The notes: a model not told the origin generated them from the letters alone. A stretch of 64,000 bases of DNA from Flavihumibacter sp. ZG627 (GCF_000814325.1 NZ_JPHF01000003.1:124001-188000), one strand, 5' to 3'; shown: positions 37,573-47,164, numbered from the stretch's first letter. Made by a program: numbers and translations.

Positions 37573-38910
37573 TTAATTACCGCGAGAATCTTTAGGTTTT
37601 GGGATTAGATGGATTTCCTTCTGGCGACCATTAATGTATCGGAACCCGTGTTTGTCTAAATAACCATCTTCTTCCAGCATGATGCGAATGGATTTTTTCC
37701 ATTCCGGGATATCGGTGGCCGTATTCAGCTCAATAGACCAGGCAGTTCTATTGTGTAGGGGATAGTCTCCCGCCCCGGGAACGCCCCCCTGCTGGTCCCA
37801 CAAGCCAATGGTAGAACCGGCCGCATGCCCATGATAGCCCAGTGGATGGGTATATATGGACGCGGTTATGCCTTCTTTCTTCGCCTGCTCCAGGGATGCT
37901 GCCAGCACCAGGTTTCCTGTTTTTCCTTCTGCATAATTTGAGGTCAGTATATCCTGTAAGCGATTGCTTTTAGCGAAGGCGGCTTTAAGGTATGGGGGCA
38001 GACTGGTTTCCCCCGCCCTCAGTACATATGCATGTTGCTGAATATCGGTATTCAGTCGCAGGTAGCTGATGCCAATATCTACATGAAGAAGATCACCGGG
38101 CCTTATAATTTCTCCTGCGGGTCGATTTGAAAAGCTACGCAGGTGTTCAAAATTTTCAGGGTCATTCCTTTGCACAGCCACGGAGGGTTGAAACCATGTT
38201 TCCAGCCCCATGCCCCGGATCTTTTCGCGGAACCACCATACAACATCATCGGTAGTAGTAATGCCGGGGGTTATAACATTTTCTGAAAAGCCTTCATCAA
38301 TTATTCGATGGGTTATGGCTACCAGCTGCGGATATATCGACATCTCCCTTTCTGTTCTGGTTTCGAGCCAGCGGATGGCAAGATCTTCCGCAGACTCTAC
38401 TTTGTTCCGGAAGGCTGCAGGTATTTTAGCCATCATCTCCTGGTGATCTGTATGATCGAGTCCATCGGCATGAGCGTGATGCTTGCTGGTATTGATACCA
38501 ATCTTAGCCGGCTTCCTTGTTTGAATAATATCTGCCAGTGCATCCCATTGGTCAGGAAATTTCTGCATATCCCATGATGCCTTTATATGCTCTCCAACAT
38601 TATACCTTGCAATAGCAAGTTTCTCGTAACTACCCTTTTGTGCATTTCGGTAAAATACCAGGATAGTACGTCTGCGGGCCGACATCCACTCTGCCGGCAG
38701 CATTGTTTCCAATACGGGATCTTCATTGTATTCACGCGAAACCAGCACCCACATATCAATACCCGTTTCCAGCATAAGGGAAGGGAGCAGGTTATTAAGT
38801 CTTTCTCCCAGGATCTCATTTATCACATTAGCCTGTTCGCGCAGTGGTATCACCTGGCTATGTGCCTGTAAATGTAAAAAGCTGAAAAGGGCAAGAATGC
38901 ATGTACGCAT
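37573..38910 (-). CDS. Secreted M24-family metallopeptidase (Xaa-Pro peptidase-like)
   Basis: 445 aa with a signal peptide (MRTCILALFSFLHLQAHSQ). The C-terminal pita-bread domain (~175-420) keeps all five metal ligands: Asp in LLHVDIG, Asp in LNTDIQQ, His in YHGHAAGS, Glu in SIELNT and Glu in LEEDGYL. It probably cleaves peptides with a prolyl bond in the periplasm, the activity of the best known relatives. It is separated from the ars operon by a hairpin. Confidence 0.9.
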   Translation of the reverse strand: MRTCILALFSFLHLQAHSQVIPLREQANVINEILGERLNNLLPSLMLETGIDMWVLVSREYNEDPVLETMLPAEWMSARRRTILVFYRNAQKGSYEKLAIARYNVGEHIKASWDMQKFPDQWDALADIIQTRKPAKIGINTSKHHAHADGLDHTDHQEMMAKIPAAFRNKVESAEDLAIRWLETRTEREMSIYPQLVAITHRIIDEGFSENVITPGITTTDDVVWWFREKIRGMGLETWFQPSVAVQRNDPENFEHLRSFSNRPAGEIIRPGDLLHVDIGISYLRLNTDIQQHAYVLRAGETSLPPYLKAAFAKSNRLQDILTSNYAEGKTGNLVLAASLEQAKKEGITASIYTHPLGYHGHAAGSTIGLWDQQGGVPGAGDYPLHNRTAWSIELNTATDIPEWKKSIRIMLEEDGYLDKHGFRYINGRQKEIHLIPKPKDSRGN

Positions 38911-38939
38911 AGCAGTTAGTTATTCCTAAAAATAAGTCT

Positions 38940-41174
38940 TCATAAGGAAGCTTCGGTAGTTTGATTTCCCTTTACAGTATCCAGATAATTCAGATGAGCC
39001 AGCACAGCCTGTATATCAGGGTAGCTGAATTCATCTCCTAAAACTTCGCGGAGCGGTGCCCATTGACGGCTCTCCACCTTTTCAACAGCCTGCAATATGG
39101 TGGCCAGTTTTTCCTTTTCAATCAGCAGCTCCACCGGGAGCTCGCCCTGTGCCACGAATCGTGATAGATGGCCATGGATGGTGGAGTATGCAAGCTGCCG
39201 GCTTTCTGCAATTTCTGAAATACTATTACCAGCCATGAACATTTCCAGGCTGATTCGCTGGGTTCCTCCTTTAACCTGTTTTGTCCTCGTAGCGGTAACC
39301 TTTACGGGTTCGGGCTTTGATGAGATCATTCCTAACAGACTATTATCAGAGGCGCCTGAGGCAAGTGCGGCGGTTATTTCGGCCGATTTTTTCAATTGTT
39401 CAACACGCAACAATAAAGCGGCTTCCATAATGCCTAATTCTTTCAGATACTTAGTGGCACGTGAGGCTTTATTAGCACCTTCTATATGGCTTCGGAGATT
39501 CTCAATGATCTTCATCAAAGCAGTAACAAAATAGCCTGATGCGGCGCGGGTTCTTTCAACCAATTCATTATAACCAACGGTATGCCCTAGCTGCAGATGA
39601 GATTCAAGATGCCCAACTGTTTTAGCAGCTACCGGCATAAGTTCATTTACCTGGTTGTGGAAGTGGAGTGCCCATTCTAATGCACCGGTTTTGGTAGTGA
39701 AACTTTTCCTGCCTGCCTCCTGAACCCAATTATCTGCCATCTCCTGGAGTGATTCAAGGTGAAATGCCTTTAGTAGTGATAGCCTTATATAATGTTTTTC
39801 GGATCGGGCCAGTTCTTCCTCCAAGGCATCAGTCGCTTTTTCACTTGATGAGAAGGCAAGTACACGGGGGTCGGTATTGATAGCCCCGTATGGTACCCTT
39901 GACCGGAGTACCAGTCCTTCCATATTAGTTAGCCTGCTCAATGCAACGTAAACCTGCCCTGGCGCAAAAGCAGCACCCGCATCAATGATAGCTTTGTCAA
40001 AACTTAGTCCCTGGCTTTTATGGATGGTTATAGCCCATGCCAGCCGTATTGGATATTGTGAGAAAGTTCCCAGCTCTTCCTCATCAATATTATCCTTTGC
40101 CTTATCGTACTGGTAGCGGATATTTCTCCATACCTCTTTTTCAAGGTCAATTATGCTTCCATCATCGGCGAAAGAAACCCGGATACGCTCATCGGTGATA
40201 TCATGCACTTTTCCGATCCTTCCATTGTAATAGCGGCGCTCCTCTCCTTTATCATTTTTGATAAACATGATCTGCGCTCCTGGCTTCAGGTGGAGGTCTA
40301 GGTCAGCGGGGTAGGCCTTTTCTGAAAATTCACCACTGATCTCCGCTCTGAATGAAATAGCCGCTCCGCCAAGTCTCTGGAGGGCCTGCTGGTTAATGGC
40401 ATCCGCTCTTGCATTATGCGTAGTAAGGGTAATGAATTGCTCTTCGTGAGAAGGTTCAAAGCCGGGACGATAGCGACTGTTCAAATATTCCATGCCTTCC
40501 TTATCGAGCCTGTTATTACGGACCATATTTAACAGGCTGATAAAAGCCTGTTCGCTCTGTCGGTATATTTTCTTCAGTTCCAGGTAAACCGGTTCAGCGG
40601 ATTGCATTACCTGGGCGTCAAAAAAGAATGGACTGGCATAATGTTGTTTCAGATAATGCCACTCCCGATCGGCTATAACTGGTGGTAACTGGAAGAGGTC
40701 GCCAATAAATAAAACCTGAACACCACCAAAAGCCTGGTAGGGCTTTTTACGCACATGCCGGAGCACTGCATCAATGGCATCGAGAATATCAGCCCGCATC
40801 ATACTCACCTCATCAATCACCAGTAACTCAAGCTCGCGTATGAGCTCCTTCTTTTGTTGTGACAATCGAAGGTTTCGTAACAGCGTTTGACGATTATTAA
40901 AAAGCTGATCGCCGCTATCAGGTATGCCTCCCTGTGGAACATAAGCGCCAAGGGGCAACTGAAAAAATGTATGAAGGGTTACACCACCTGCATTAATTGC
41001 CGCCACACCTGTTGGAGCAACAATAGCCATCTTCTTCGAACAGTTAGCCCTAATATATTTAAGGAAGGTTGTTTTACCTGTTCCTGCCTTCCCCGTAAGA
41101 AAGATATGTTTATCGGTATGCAGCACAAAGCGGCTGGCCAGCTCGAAATATATATTGGCAGGATCCTTTTGCAT
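38940..41174 (-). CDS. PIF1-like superfamily 1 DNA helicase with C-terminal HTH
   Basis: 744 aa. Walker A is GKAGTGKTT at residues 28-36. VAPTGVAAINAGGVTLHTFF follows (motif Ia, typical of PIF1), then LLVIDEVSMM (Walker B), FIGDLFQLPPV (motif III) and ITIHKSQGLSFDKAIID (motif V/VI). After the helicase core (~450) comes a helical region and a C-terminal HTH domain (RISLEMFMAGNSISEIAESR). It probably unwinds DNA during replication or repair. ssb lies just upstream on the same strand. Confidence 0.92.
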   Translation of the reverse strand: MQKDPANIYFELASRFVLHTDKHIFLTGKAGTGKTTFLKYIRANCSKKMAIVAPTGVAAINAGGVTLHTFFQLPLGAYVPQGGIPDSGDQLFNNRQTLLRNLRLSQQKKELIRELELLVIDEVSMMRADILDAIDAVLRHVRKKPYQAFGGVQVLFIGDLFQLPPVIADREWHYLKQHYASPFFFDAQVMQSAEPVYLELKKIYRQSEQAFISLLNMVRNNRLDKEGMEYLNSRYRPGFEPSHEEQFITLTTHNARADAINQQALQRLGGAAISFRAEISGEFSEKAYPADLDLHLKPGAQIMFIKNDKGEERRYYNGRIGKVHDITDERIRVSFADDGSIIDLEKEVWRNIRYQYDKAKDNIDEEELGTFSQYPIRLAWAITIHKSQGLSFDKAIIDAGAAFAPGQVYVALSRLTNMEGLVLRSRVPYGAINTDPRVLAFSSSEKATDALEEELARSEKHYIRLSLLKAFHLESLQEMADNWVQEAGRKSFTTKTGALEWALHFHNQVNELMPVAAKTVGHLESHLQLGHTVGYNELVERTRAASGYFVTALMKIIENLRSHIEGANKASRATKYLKELGIMEAALLLRVEQLKKSAEITAALASGASDNSLLGMISSKPEPVKVTATRTKQVKGGTQRISLEMFMAGNSISEIAESRQLAYSTIHGHLSRFVAQGELPVELLIEKEKLATILQAVEKVESRQWAPLREVLGDEFSYPDIQAVLAHLNYLDTVKGNQTTEASL

Positions 41175-41245
41175 GAGGTTCTGTAAAGCTACGGATTATG
41201 AAAGGTATGCTGCACCACAGGGCACAGACATACCTCTCCGGTTTT

Positions 41246-41596
41246 TCAGATTTCTGCCTTGCTGCGATCCTGCAATACCACCATTTCATACACATAGATC
41301 TCTGTAATGTATCGCTTGGCCCCGTCCTTATCAACATAATTCCGGTAGATAAGCTTACCATCCAGCGTAACCTCGCAACCTTTATGCAGTTCATGCTCAG
41401 CTTTATCTGCCATCTTGCCCCAAGCTACCAGGTGATGCCATTGTGTTTCTGTAACTTTTTCACCCTGTGCATTCAGGTATGACTCACTGGTTGCCATATT
41501 GAACCTGGCTACTTTTTTTCCGGTAGCAGTCATTTTAATCTCGGGATCTGATCCCAGGTTGCCCACCAGCAACACTTTGTTTTTATTCTCACTCAT
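41246..41596 (-). CDS. ssb: Single-stranded DNA-binding protein
   Basis: 116 aa OB-fold protein: NKVLLVGNLGSDPEIK, ATSESYLNAQGEKVTETQWHH and CEVTLDGKLIYRNYVDKDG. It is short and lacks the acidic C-terminal tail (ending in DIPF or similar) that recruits partner proteins, ending instead in QDRSKAEI. It may therefore be a secondary Ssb, while a main replicative copy lies elsewhere. It lies 71 nt ahead of the helicase gene. Confidence 0.9.
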   Translation of the reverse strand: MSENKNKVLLVGNLGSDPEIKMTATGKKVARFNMATSESYLNAQGEKVTETQWHHLVAWGKMADKAEHELHKGCEVTLDGKLIYRNYVDKDGAKRYITEIYVYEMVVLQDRSKAEI

Positions 41597-41795
41597 AACT
41601 CCTTTCTTTTGGGCCTGGTAAAATACAAGGCCGGTTAACTATTAATTGTTGTTCACCCGGCGCCAGTTGAACAATGTAAAGATGGAGAGCAGGAGAAAGC
41701 ATTGCCGGAAAATAAGTGATTATAACCGCTAATAAACCGTTGAAAAACGCTTGTGGTGAAAATAGGAGAATCCTAGTTTTCAGGAAAAATAAAAG

Positions 41796-42158
41796 ATGGA
41801 AACAGACAAAAGATATTGCCTCTGGTGCAATGCCCTGTTGAAAGGCAGGATCGACAAAAAGTTCTGCGACGACAGTTGCCGAAACGCCTTCAATAACCGT
41901 CGGACAGGAGATGAATACAACCAGGTGCGTAATATCAATCACGCCCTGGTACGCAACAGGAGAATACTTGCCACCACGCTTGCATCAGGCGAAGACTCTA
42001 AGAAAGTTAGCCGCGAAATTCTCCTGGAACAAGGATTCCAGTTCAAATACTTTACACAATACTTATCGAATGACCCCCTGGGGCCCCTATGCTTTTGCTA
42101 TGATTATGGTTATATACCCCTTCCTGATGAATACTACCTTGTGGTGCGTAAGAAATAA
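41796..42158 (+). CDS. Small zinc-ribbon protein
   Basis: 120 aa. The N-terminus has two pairs of possible zinc ligands, CLWC (residues 8-11) and CDDSC, within RYCLWCNALLKGRIDKKFCD. The middle is basic (RNAFNNRRTGDEYNQVR) and the C-terminus aromatic-rich. The layout resembles DUF2116-type zinc-ribbon proteins of Bacteroidetes, and binding of nucleic acid is possible but unproven. It is divergent from ssb and converges on the next gene. Confidence 0.7.
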   Translation: METDKRYCLWCNALLKGRIDKKFCDDSCRNAFNNRRTGDEYNQVRNINHALVRNRRILATTLASGEDSKKVSREILLEQGFQFKYFTQYLSNDPLGPLCFCYDYGYIPLPDEYYLVVRKK

Positions 42159-42164
42159 GAAAGA

Positions 42165-42605
42165 TCATGACCTTGGCTTCAGGGGTTTTAATATCGCCTT
42201 GATCTCATGGATCTTCATCTTGTCGGCACTCTTAAGTTCAACACGGGCATTGGCAAGCGGTTTGCGTTTTTCAATTTCTTTATGAAGTTCATACTTGGTA
42301 TCAGCCGGACCGAGTATGATCACTGATTCTGCTTTGGTAATTTTAGCGGCAACGCTTTTCAGGTAACTTTTTCGTTGTTGATTAAGTTTATTCTGGGCAT
42401 GCTTCTCATTATTAAGAGTGGCGCCGAATAGGCGACTTTTATTGGAACTCTCCCCGGCAAATCTGATCTGCTTCTCAATTTCAGATTGCACTGATTCTGT
42501 TGTAAGGTTTCCTTCTTCGTCTAAGCAGGCGATGATGGCTTTCTGGAGATCAATCCAGATCGCATATTTAAGGCAATTCGTGTTTTTCTTTTTCATAACA
42601 ATCAT
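42165..42605 (-). CDS. Hypothetical protein, possible eRF1-domain-like
   Basis: 146 aa, basic, not firmly recognised. It opens YAIWIDLQKAIIACLDEEG, has a central basic helix (QNKLNQQRKSYLKSVAAKI) and ends with VIILGPADTKYELHKEIEKR. This order of strand, acidic loop and helix faintly recalls bacterial eRF1-like (baeRF) or host-attachment proteins. An ATG three codons downstream (42596) is an alternative start. It stands alone, 6 nt from the convergent zinc-ribbon gene. Confidence 0.55.
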   Translation of the reverse strand: MIVMKKKNTNCLKYAIWIDLQKAIIACLDEEGNLTTESVQSEIEKQIRFAGESSNKSRLFGATLNNEKHAQNKLNQQRKSYLKSVAAKITKAESVIILGPADTKYELHKEIEKRKPLANARVELKSADKMKIHEIKAILKPLKPRS

Positions 42606-42659
42606 ATTTTACCGGTCATAAAAGGTACGAAAAATACAGGGCTGTTGTACCTTACAGGA

Positions 42660-43709
42660 ATGACAGGAAACTTATTGCTTTATGGAGCCAACGGCTATAC
42701 CGGGCGATTGATTCTGGAATATGCCGAACGCCATGGCCTGAGTCCAATTTTAGCCGGCCGTAACGAATCGGCCATACGTGAACTTTCCTCACAATATGAC
42801 CTCCCATATAGAACCGGTAGTCTTACAAATGCTGATGAGATGGATAATCTCCTCAAAGATATCAGTGTTGTGCTCCATGTTGCTGGTCCTTTCAGCGAAA
42901 CAGCCAGGCCCATGGTTGAGGCCTGCCTGCGAAATAGCATCCACTACCTCGATATAACAGGCGAAATCCCCGTTTTTGAATATGCCAGGTCGCTCGACGG
43001 AAAAGCCAGGGGAGCCGGCATCATGATAATGCCCGGAACCGGCTTTGATGTAGTTCCCACCGACTGTATGGCAAAGCGCCTGCGCGACCAGCTTTCTGAT
43101 GCCACCCATCTTGAGCTCGCCTTTACCAGCATCGGAGGGGGCATCTCCCATGGTACAGCTACCACTATGGCAAGGTCGCTCGGAGAAGGTGGAGCCATCC
43201 GTAGCAACGGCAAGATCATTTCTGATCCACTGGGCAATCATTCACGTCATATTGATTTTGGGAAAGGACCACAACTTGTCATGAGTATTCCATGGGGCGA
43301 TGTATCAACTGCCTACCATACTACCGGCATTCCCAATATCATTGTGTACACAGGCATCCCTCCACGCATTCACCGGATCCTTAAGTTGCAGAAATTATAC
43401 AACTGGGCATTGCGTACCGGATGGGCAAGAAAGAAAGCGCAGCAATGGATAGATAAAAAACCTGCAGGGCCATCACCCGAAACACGGAGCAACAGCAGGA
43501 GTTATGTATGGGGACAGGTTCGCAACAGCCAGGGTTCTTCCAGCACGGCAATGCTTACCTGTGCTGATGGTTATACGCTCACTGCCCATAGCAGTCTTAT
43601 CATTGCAAAAAAAGTATTGGAAGGAAATTTCTCAAACGGCTATCAAACACCTGCCGGGTGTTATGGATCAGGCCTCATTGATGAAATACCGGGCAGCGCC
43701 TGGTTATAG
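42660..43709 (+). CDS. Saccharopine dehydrogenase-like / trans-acting enoyl reductase family protein
   Basis: About 349 aa from the ATG at 42660; an in-frame TTG lies five codons upstream. The N-terminal NAD(P)-binding motif is LLLYGANGYTGRLILEYA. LHVAGPFSETARPMVEACL, YLDITGEI and MIMPGTGFDVVPTDCMA follow, as in the family that includes mycobacterial trans-acting enoyl reductases. The substrate is unknown. No polyketide synthase or lysine-pathway neighbour is present to guide the call. Confidence 0.85.
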   Translation: MTGNLLLYGANGYTGRLILEYAERHGLSPILAGRNESAIRELSSQYDLPYRTGSLTNADEMDNLLKDISVVLHVAGPFSETARPMVEACLRNSIHYLDITGEIPVFEYARSLDGKARGAGIMIMPGTGFDVVPTDCMAKRLRDQLSDATHLELAFTSIGGGISHGTATTMARSLGEGGAIRSNGKIISDPLGNHSRHIDFGKGPQLVMSIPWGDVSTAYHTTGIPNIIVYTGIPPRIHRILKLQKLYNWALRTGWARKKAQQWIDKKPAGPSPETRSNSRSYVWGQVRNSQGSSSTAMLTCADGYTLTAHSSLIIAKKVLEGNFSNGYQTPAGCYGSGLIDEIPGSAWL

Positions 43710-43802
43710 GGTAATATGCGTTAAAAGCTGGTTAATAAATGCCAACGGTACCGCATAACCGATAGGGGTAAAGCATTTTTGCGCCCACTAAATACCTTAT
43801 TC

Positions 43803-44189
43803 ATGCAAGTAAAACTCGTAACACCCTCGGCTATCATGCTGGGAACAATGGCCTGCTCCAAAAGCAGTGACAATCCTGTGCATACGGTGCCATTCGGAAT
43901 AAGTTTTGCCTTTAAGGATGCCGAAAATTTTACAGCAGTGTCAGGTATCTACAACTTCCCCGCATCAAACGAACTTATCAGGACAGCCCTGAGAATTGAA
44001 ACAGGTGATGATAATACGGTTATCCACCTGCTGCCATCTGCCGGCAGACTGGTGCTCAATTACAACGCATCGGATAAAACTATTAGCGGGCAGATAGAAA
44101 ACCTTGAATTTCCCCAGGATGAATTTGATGATCCCACTATCACGAAGAAAGTTCTGAACGGAACATTCAGGAGTGTAAGAGTAAAATAA
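43803..44189 (+). CDS. Hypothetical lipoprotein-like protein
   Basis: 128 aa. The start opens MQVKLVTPSAIMLGTMACSKSSD, a short hydrophobic stretch followed by AC-SKSS, like Bacteroidetes lipoproteins, although the lipobox (TMAC) is weak. The rest is beta-rich and acidic with no family I recognise. An upstream TTG would add eight residues. It is followed by a bidirectional terminator. Confidence 0.55.
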   Translation: MQVKLVTPSAIMLGTMACSKSSDNPVHTVPFGISFAFKDAENFTAVSGIYNFPASNELIRTALRIETGDDNTVIHLLPSAGRLVLNYNASDKTISGQIENLEFPQDEFDDPTITKKVLNGTFRSVRVK

Positions 44190-44196
44190 TCACCAT

Positions 44197-44229
44197 AAAA
44201 AAAGCAAGCCTTAACGCGCTTGTTTTTTT
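44197..44229. terminator. Bidirectional terminator
   Basis: An A-run, then CAAGC - loop - GCTTG and seven T, between two convergent genes that end 7 nt and 14 nt away. The T-run serves the plus strand and the A-run serves the minus strand. Confidence 0.75.
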
Positions 44230-44243
44230 ATATCATTCAAAAT

Positions 44244-45557
44244 CTATCTTAATCTTGATTGCATTTCACTGATTATATCCTTGTATGTATTCAGGATACG
44301 ACCCCATTCGCGAAATTTTTCATCATCCTTGGCGGCAGTATTGGCAGCACCGGATGCCTCACTTTGGATCTTCACAACATACTGTGAACTTCCCGTATTT
44401 CCAGGCTTCACTATGATGCGGGTGCGAATAGTATTGTTAGGAAAATTCTTCATGTTCCAGGCAGTACGAACATATCCTGTTTCCTTATCAGACATTTCGA
44501 TAACATCGAAATAATTGGTAACGATCTGGTTCATTACTTTCCATGCATCTTCTTCTGACCGGCCAGATCCCACACTGATACTAAAGTTCACATTAGCCTG
44601 GTCACTCTGAATTGAAGAGCTATAAGCCTCATCTTCTTTCAGAACAACGTGTTCATTCACCGGTGGACTCTGCATATTACGCTGGTTGCAGAAATTTTTG
44701 GTGATGGCAACATATCCTGCCTTTTCTACAATCACCTCTACACAGGCGCCTTCAAGGATCTTAATACCATACTCACCCGCTCCAACCTGGCGGCCATCCA
44801 TTTTTATAGTTGCATCATTTGGAGTAGTATTGATCTGAACCACGCGATCCTTCATAACAATATTATCATAAAGTGGCGATTCAGGCATTCCTTCTTTATT
44901 ACAATAGCTCCTTTGAATGGTGGCAAATCCCTCTTTGATAAACTCAACAGAAACACATGCTTTTGCAGGAATCACAATCTCACCACTACCATCAGCAACT
45001 TTTTTTCCATCCACAAATATCTGTGCATCCGCTGGCGTCAATTTCACCTGGAGAGCTCGATCAGCCAGAACAAAAACTTCATCAGCAGGAGGAAGATCCA
45101 TCCCAGATTTGTTAAAATAGGTTTTTGTTTTAGTGAAGAATCCAGGCTTCTTTATCTCAACAGTAACCGATCCGTTCTCTGGGATGATGGCATTCACCTG
45201 ACCTGATCCCATCTCAATACCATTCAGGATAATTTTTGCATCATAGGGCTGCGCCATTATTTTAACCAGGCGATCCTTTAGAACAAATGTTTCTGTTTTA
45301 GGAAGATCAACTCCTTTTCTTTTGATATAGGTTTTTACAATGGGATTGAAACCCGGCTTGCGAAATACGAGTTTAATTGGTTCGTCTTTTTCGGTCTTGA
45401 TCTGTGCAGTTCCACTTCCAAGGGGTTTTTCAACGCCGCCCGGACCAACTTCAGAAATAGTGGCATCAGCCGGCAGCACATTTACTACGATCCGCTTTTG
45501 GGCGGTGAGGGTCATAGAGAGTAGTACTGCACACAATAGCAGTGTTATACGATTCAT
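44244..45557 (-). CDS. Exported protein with four PEGA-type repeats
   Basis: 437 aa from the ATG at 45557, which gives a proper signal peptide (MNRITLLLCAVLLSMTLTAQ). Four repeats of ~70 residues follow at ~23-96, 97-166, 167-237 and 238-306. Each has a pattern of ADA-I---G---GSG, K-PGF---K-Y and VLKDR-V, as in PEGA surface-layer domains. Repeats 3 and 4 each carry two added cysteines (201/219, 272/290). The last ~130 residues are an unrecognised domain. It is probably periplasmic or surface-exposed, with a structural or binding role. Confidence 0.72.
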   Translation of the reverse strand: MNRITLLLCAVLLSMTLTAQKRIVVNVLPADATISEVGPGGVEKPLGSGTAQIKTEKDEPIKLVFRKPGFNPIVKTYIKRKGVDLPKTETFVLKDRLVKIMAQPYDAKIILNGIEMGSGQVNAIIPENGSVTVEIKKPGFFTKTKTYFNKSGMDLPPADEVFVLADRALQVKLTPADAQIFVDGKKVADGSGEIVIPAKACVSVEFIKEGFATIQRSYCNKEGMPESPLYDNIVMKDRVVQINTTPNDATIKMDGRQVGAGEYGIKILEGACVEVIVEKAGYVAITKNFCNQRNMQSPPVNEHVVLKEDEAYSSSIQSDQANVNFSISVGSGRSEEDAWKVMNQIVTNYFDVIEMSDKETGYVRTAWNMKNFPNNTIRTRIIVKPGNTGSSQYVVKIQSEASGAANTAAKDDEKFREWGRILNTYKDIISEMQSRLR

Positions 45558-45709
45558 AAGTTCGAAGGGTTTAGGATGAGGGCGCAATATTAAAAAAATC
45601 TTCCAAATCAGGAAGTAACGGCTATCCAAATACGCTGATCACCTTAAAAAATACCCATAAAGGGGTATATTGAAACACGGAATTTGAGGGAACCCATAAA
45701 CTCAATTAT

Positions 45710-46360
45710 ATGTTCATAGGCCACTTCGCAGCAGCTTTCGCCGCTAAAAAAATTGAATCCAAACCCGGTCTTGGCACCTATTTCCTGGCAGCACAATGGC
45801 TTGACCTTATATGGCCGCTGCTGCTATTAACCGGACTTGAAAAAGTTGAGCTCGCTACCAATCCCAATAGTCCCATTCCCCTCTCGTTCACCCATTATCC
45901 CATTTCACATAGCCTCCTGGCGGTTGCCGGATGGGCCCTGCTTTTTGCAGTGGTGAGTTATCTTTTTAATAAGAATCTAAAGGTGGCAGTTCTGCTTGCT
46001 GCGTTGGTAATAAGCCACTGGGTGCTCGACTGGTTTGTACATATTCCCGACCTTCCCCTCATACCGGGTAGCGATTATAAAACCGGGCTGGGACTATGGC
46101 ACCAGAAATGGCTTGTACTTTCCATCGAGCTGATCTTTTTCGGAGTGGGTGTTTTATTATATACCCGGGCTAGCCGTGCCATAAATAAAACAGGCGCCAT
46201 AGCATTTTATAGCCTGGTTATCTTTCTTGTTCTCGTACATCTCCTGAATATATTCGGACCTCCTCCAACAGATGTGCAACCCATTGCCATTGTGGGATTG
46301 AGCCAGTGGCTGTTGGTTGCCTGGGCTTATTGGGCCGACAGAAATCGAAAAGCTATCTGA
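45710..46360 (+). CDS. YdjM/DUF457-like membrane protein (metal-dependent hydrolase family)
   Basis: 216 aa with about five hydrophobic spans. The family motifs are MFIGHFAAAFAAKK at the start, AAQWLDLIWPLLLL, FTHYPISHSLLAV and SHWVLDWFVHIPD. These His and Asp residues in membrane-proximal positions are the reason such proteins are named metal-dependent hydrolases. Enzymatic activity is not established by sequence. It converges on the AraC-type gene 9 nt away. Confidence 0.82.
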   Translation: MFIGHFAAAFAAKKIESKPGLGTYFLAAQWLDLIWPLLLLTGLEKVELATNPNSPIPLSFTHYPISHSLLAVAGWALLFAVVSYLFNKNLKVAVLLAALVISHWVLDWFVHIPDLPLIPGSDYKTGLGLWHQKWLVLSIELIFFGVGVLLYTRASRAINKTGAIAFYSLVIFLVLVHLLNIFGPPPTDVQPIAIVGLSQWLLVAWAYWADRNRKAI

Positions 46361-46369
46361 GGGAGACAA

Positions 46370-47164
46370 TTAAATTTTAATATTAGCCTGCATGCGAATG
46401 GGCGTATGCGCGAGGGTGTCTTCGATGAAGCGGGGAGTAACACCTGCAAATTGTTTGAAATCACGGATCAGGTGCATCTGGTCAAAGTAGCCGCATTCAT
46501 AGGTGATATTCGTCCAGCTAAGGTCTGGTTGCATTTCTCTTAGCCGGTATGCTTTGGAGAACCTGGCAAGGCGGCCAAAGAATTTTGGGGAGAGGCCGAT
46601 CCTCTCCTTGCACTTTCTTTCAAACTGGCGGAGGCTTAAACAGGAAAGGGATGCGATACTATCCATCCCCTGGTTACCATTGTGCAGCAACAGTTCCTGC
46701 ATCGCAAGGTCAAAGGGAAGGGCCTCTTTCAGCCAATGCAGTCTTTTTAAAAGAAAGTTTTCAATAATATCTTTGATCTCATCGAAGCCGGCAGCTTCTC
46801 TTAGTTTATCATTTACAATACGAACATCAGCACCTAATATTTCTTCTGCATTAAATCCATCATCATAAAGTTCCGTCATCGGTAATCCAAGCAGCCGGTA
46901 TAGTCCACCCGGATGAAAGCCCACCGCAACAGCTTTATGGCTTTTTCCCACGATCAGATTTACACGGGTGATCTGTGGCCCTACTATCACACTGCGGGGT
47001 TGTAACAGAAAACCCTGTTCGCCTTCCTTCTGCATCTCCACCAGGTCATCAATATAGAAAAAAAGGCAGTGTTGCGGTGTGGGTGGATAGGGACAAGCAA
47101 TACCAACCTGCTCATCGGGAACATTCGCATGAACGATCCTGATGGTGCTTACAATATCCTGCAA
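46370..47164 (-). CDS. AraC-family transcriptional regulator
   Basis: 264 aa. The N-terminal sensing part has TPQHCLFFYIDDLVEM and AVAVGFHPGGLYRLLGLPMTEL, the layout of the DUF6597-type domain in Bacteroidetes AraC proteins. The C-terminal HTH domain (~160-255) has SCLSLRQFERKCKERIGLSPKFF and WTNITYECGYFDQMHLIRDFKQF. The regulated gene is unknown, and the upstream flank is the gene-poor region. Confidence 0.88.
   Translation of the reverse strand: MQDIVSTIRIVHANVPDEQVGIACPYPPTPQHCLFFYIDDLVEMQKEGEQGFLLQPRSVIVGPQITRVNLIVGKSHKAVAVGFHPGGLYRLLGLPMTELYDDGFNAEEILGADVRIVNDKLREAAGFDEIKDIIENFLLKRLHWLKEALPFDLAMQELLLHNGNQGMDSIASLSCLSLRQFERKCKERIGLSPKFFGRLARFSKAYRLREMQPDLSWTNITYECGYFDQMHLIRDFKQFAGVTPRFIEDTLAHTPIRMQANIKI

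Noticed and set aside
41203-41235. Inverted repeat AGGTATG/CATACCT between ssb and the helicase gene
   Set aside because: Only 7 bp with a 19-nt loop and no other signal; expected by chance in a window of this size.
41589-41942. 117-codon minus-strand frame overlapping the zinc-ribbon gene
   Set aside because: It covers the divergent promoter region and the antisense of a gene with clear CxxC pairs; the hydrophobic translation has no family match.
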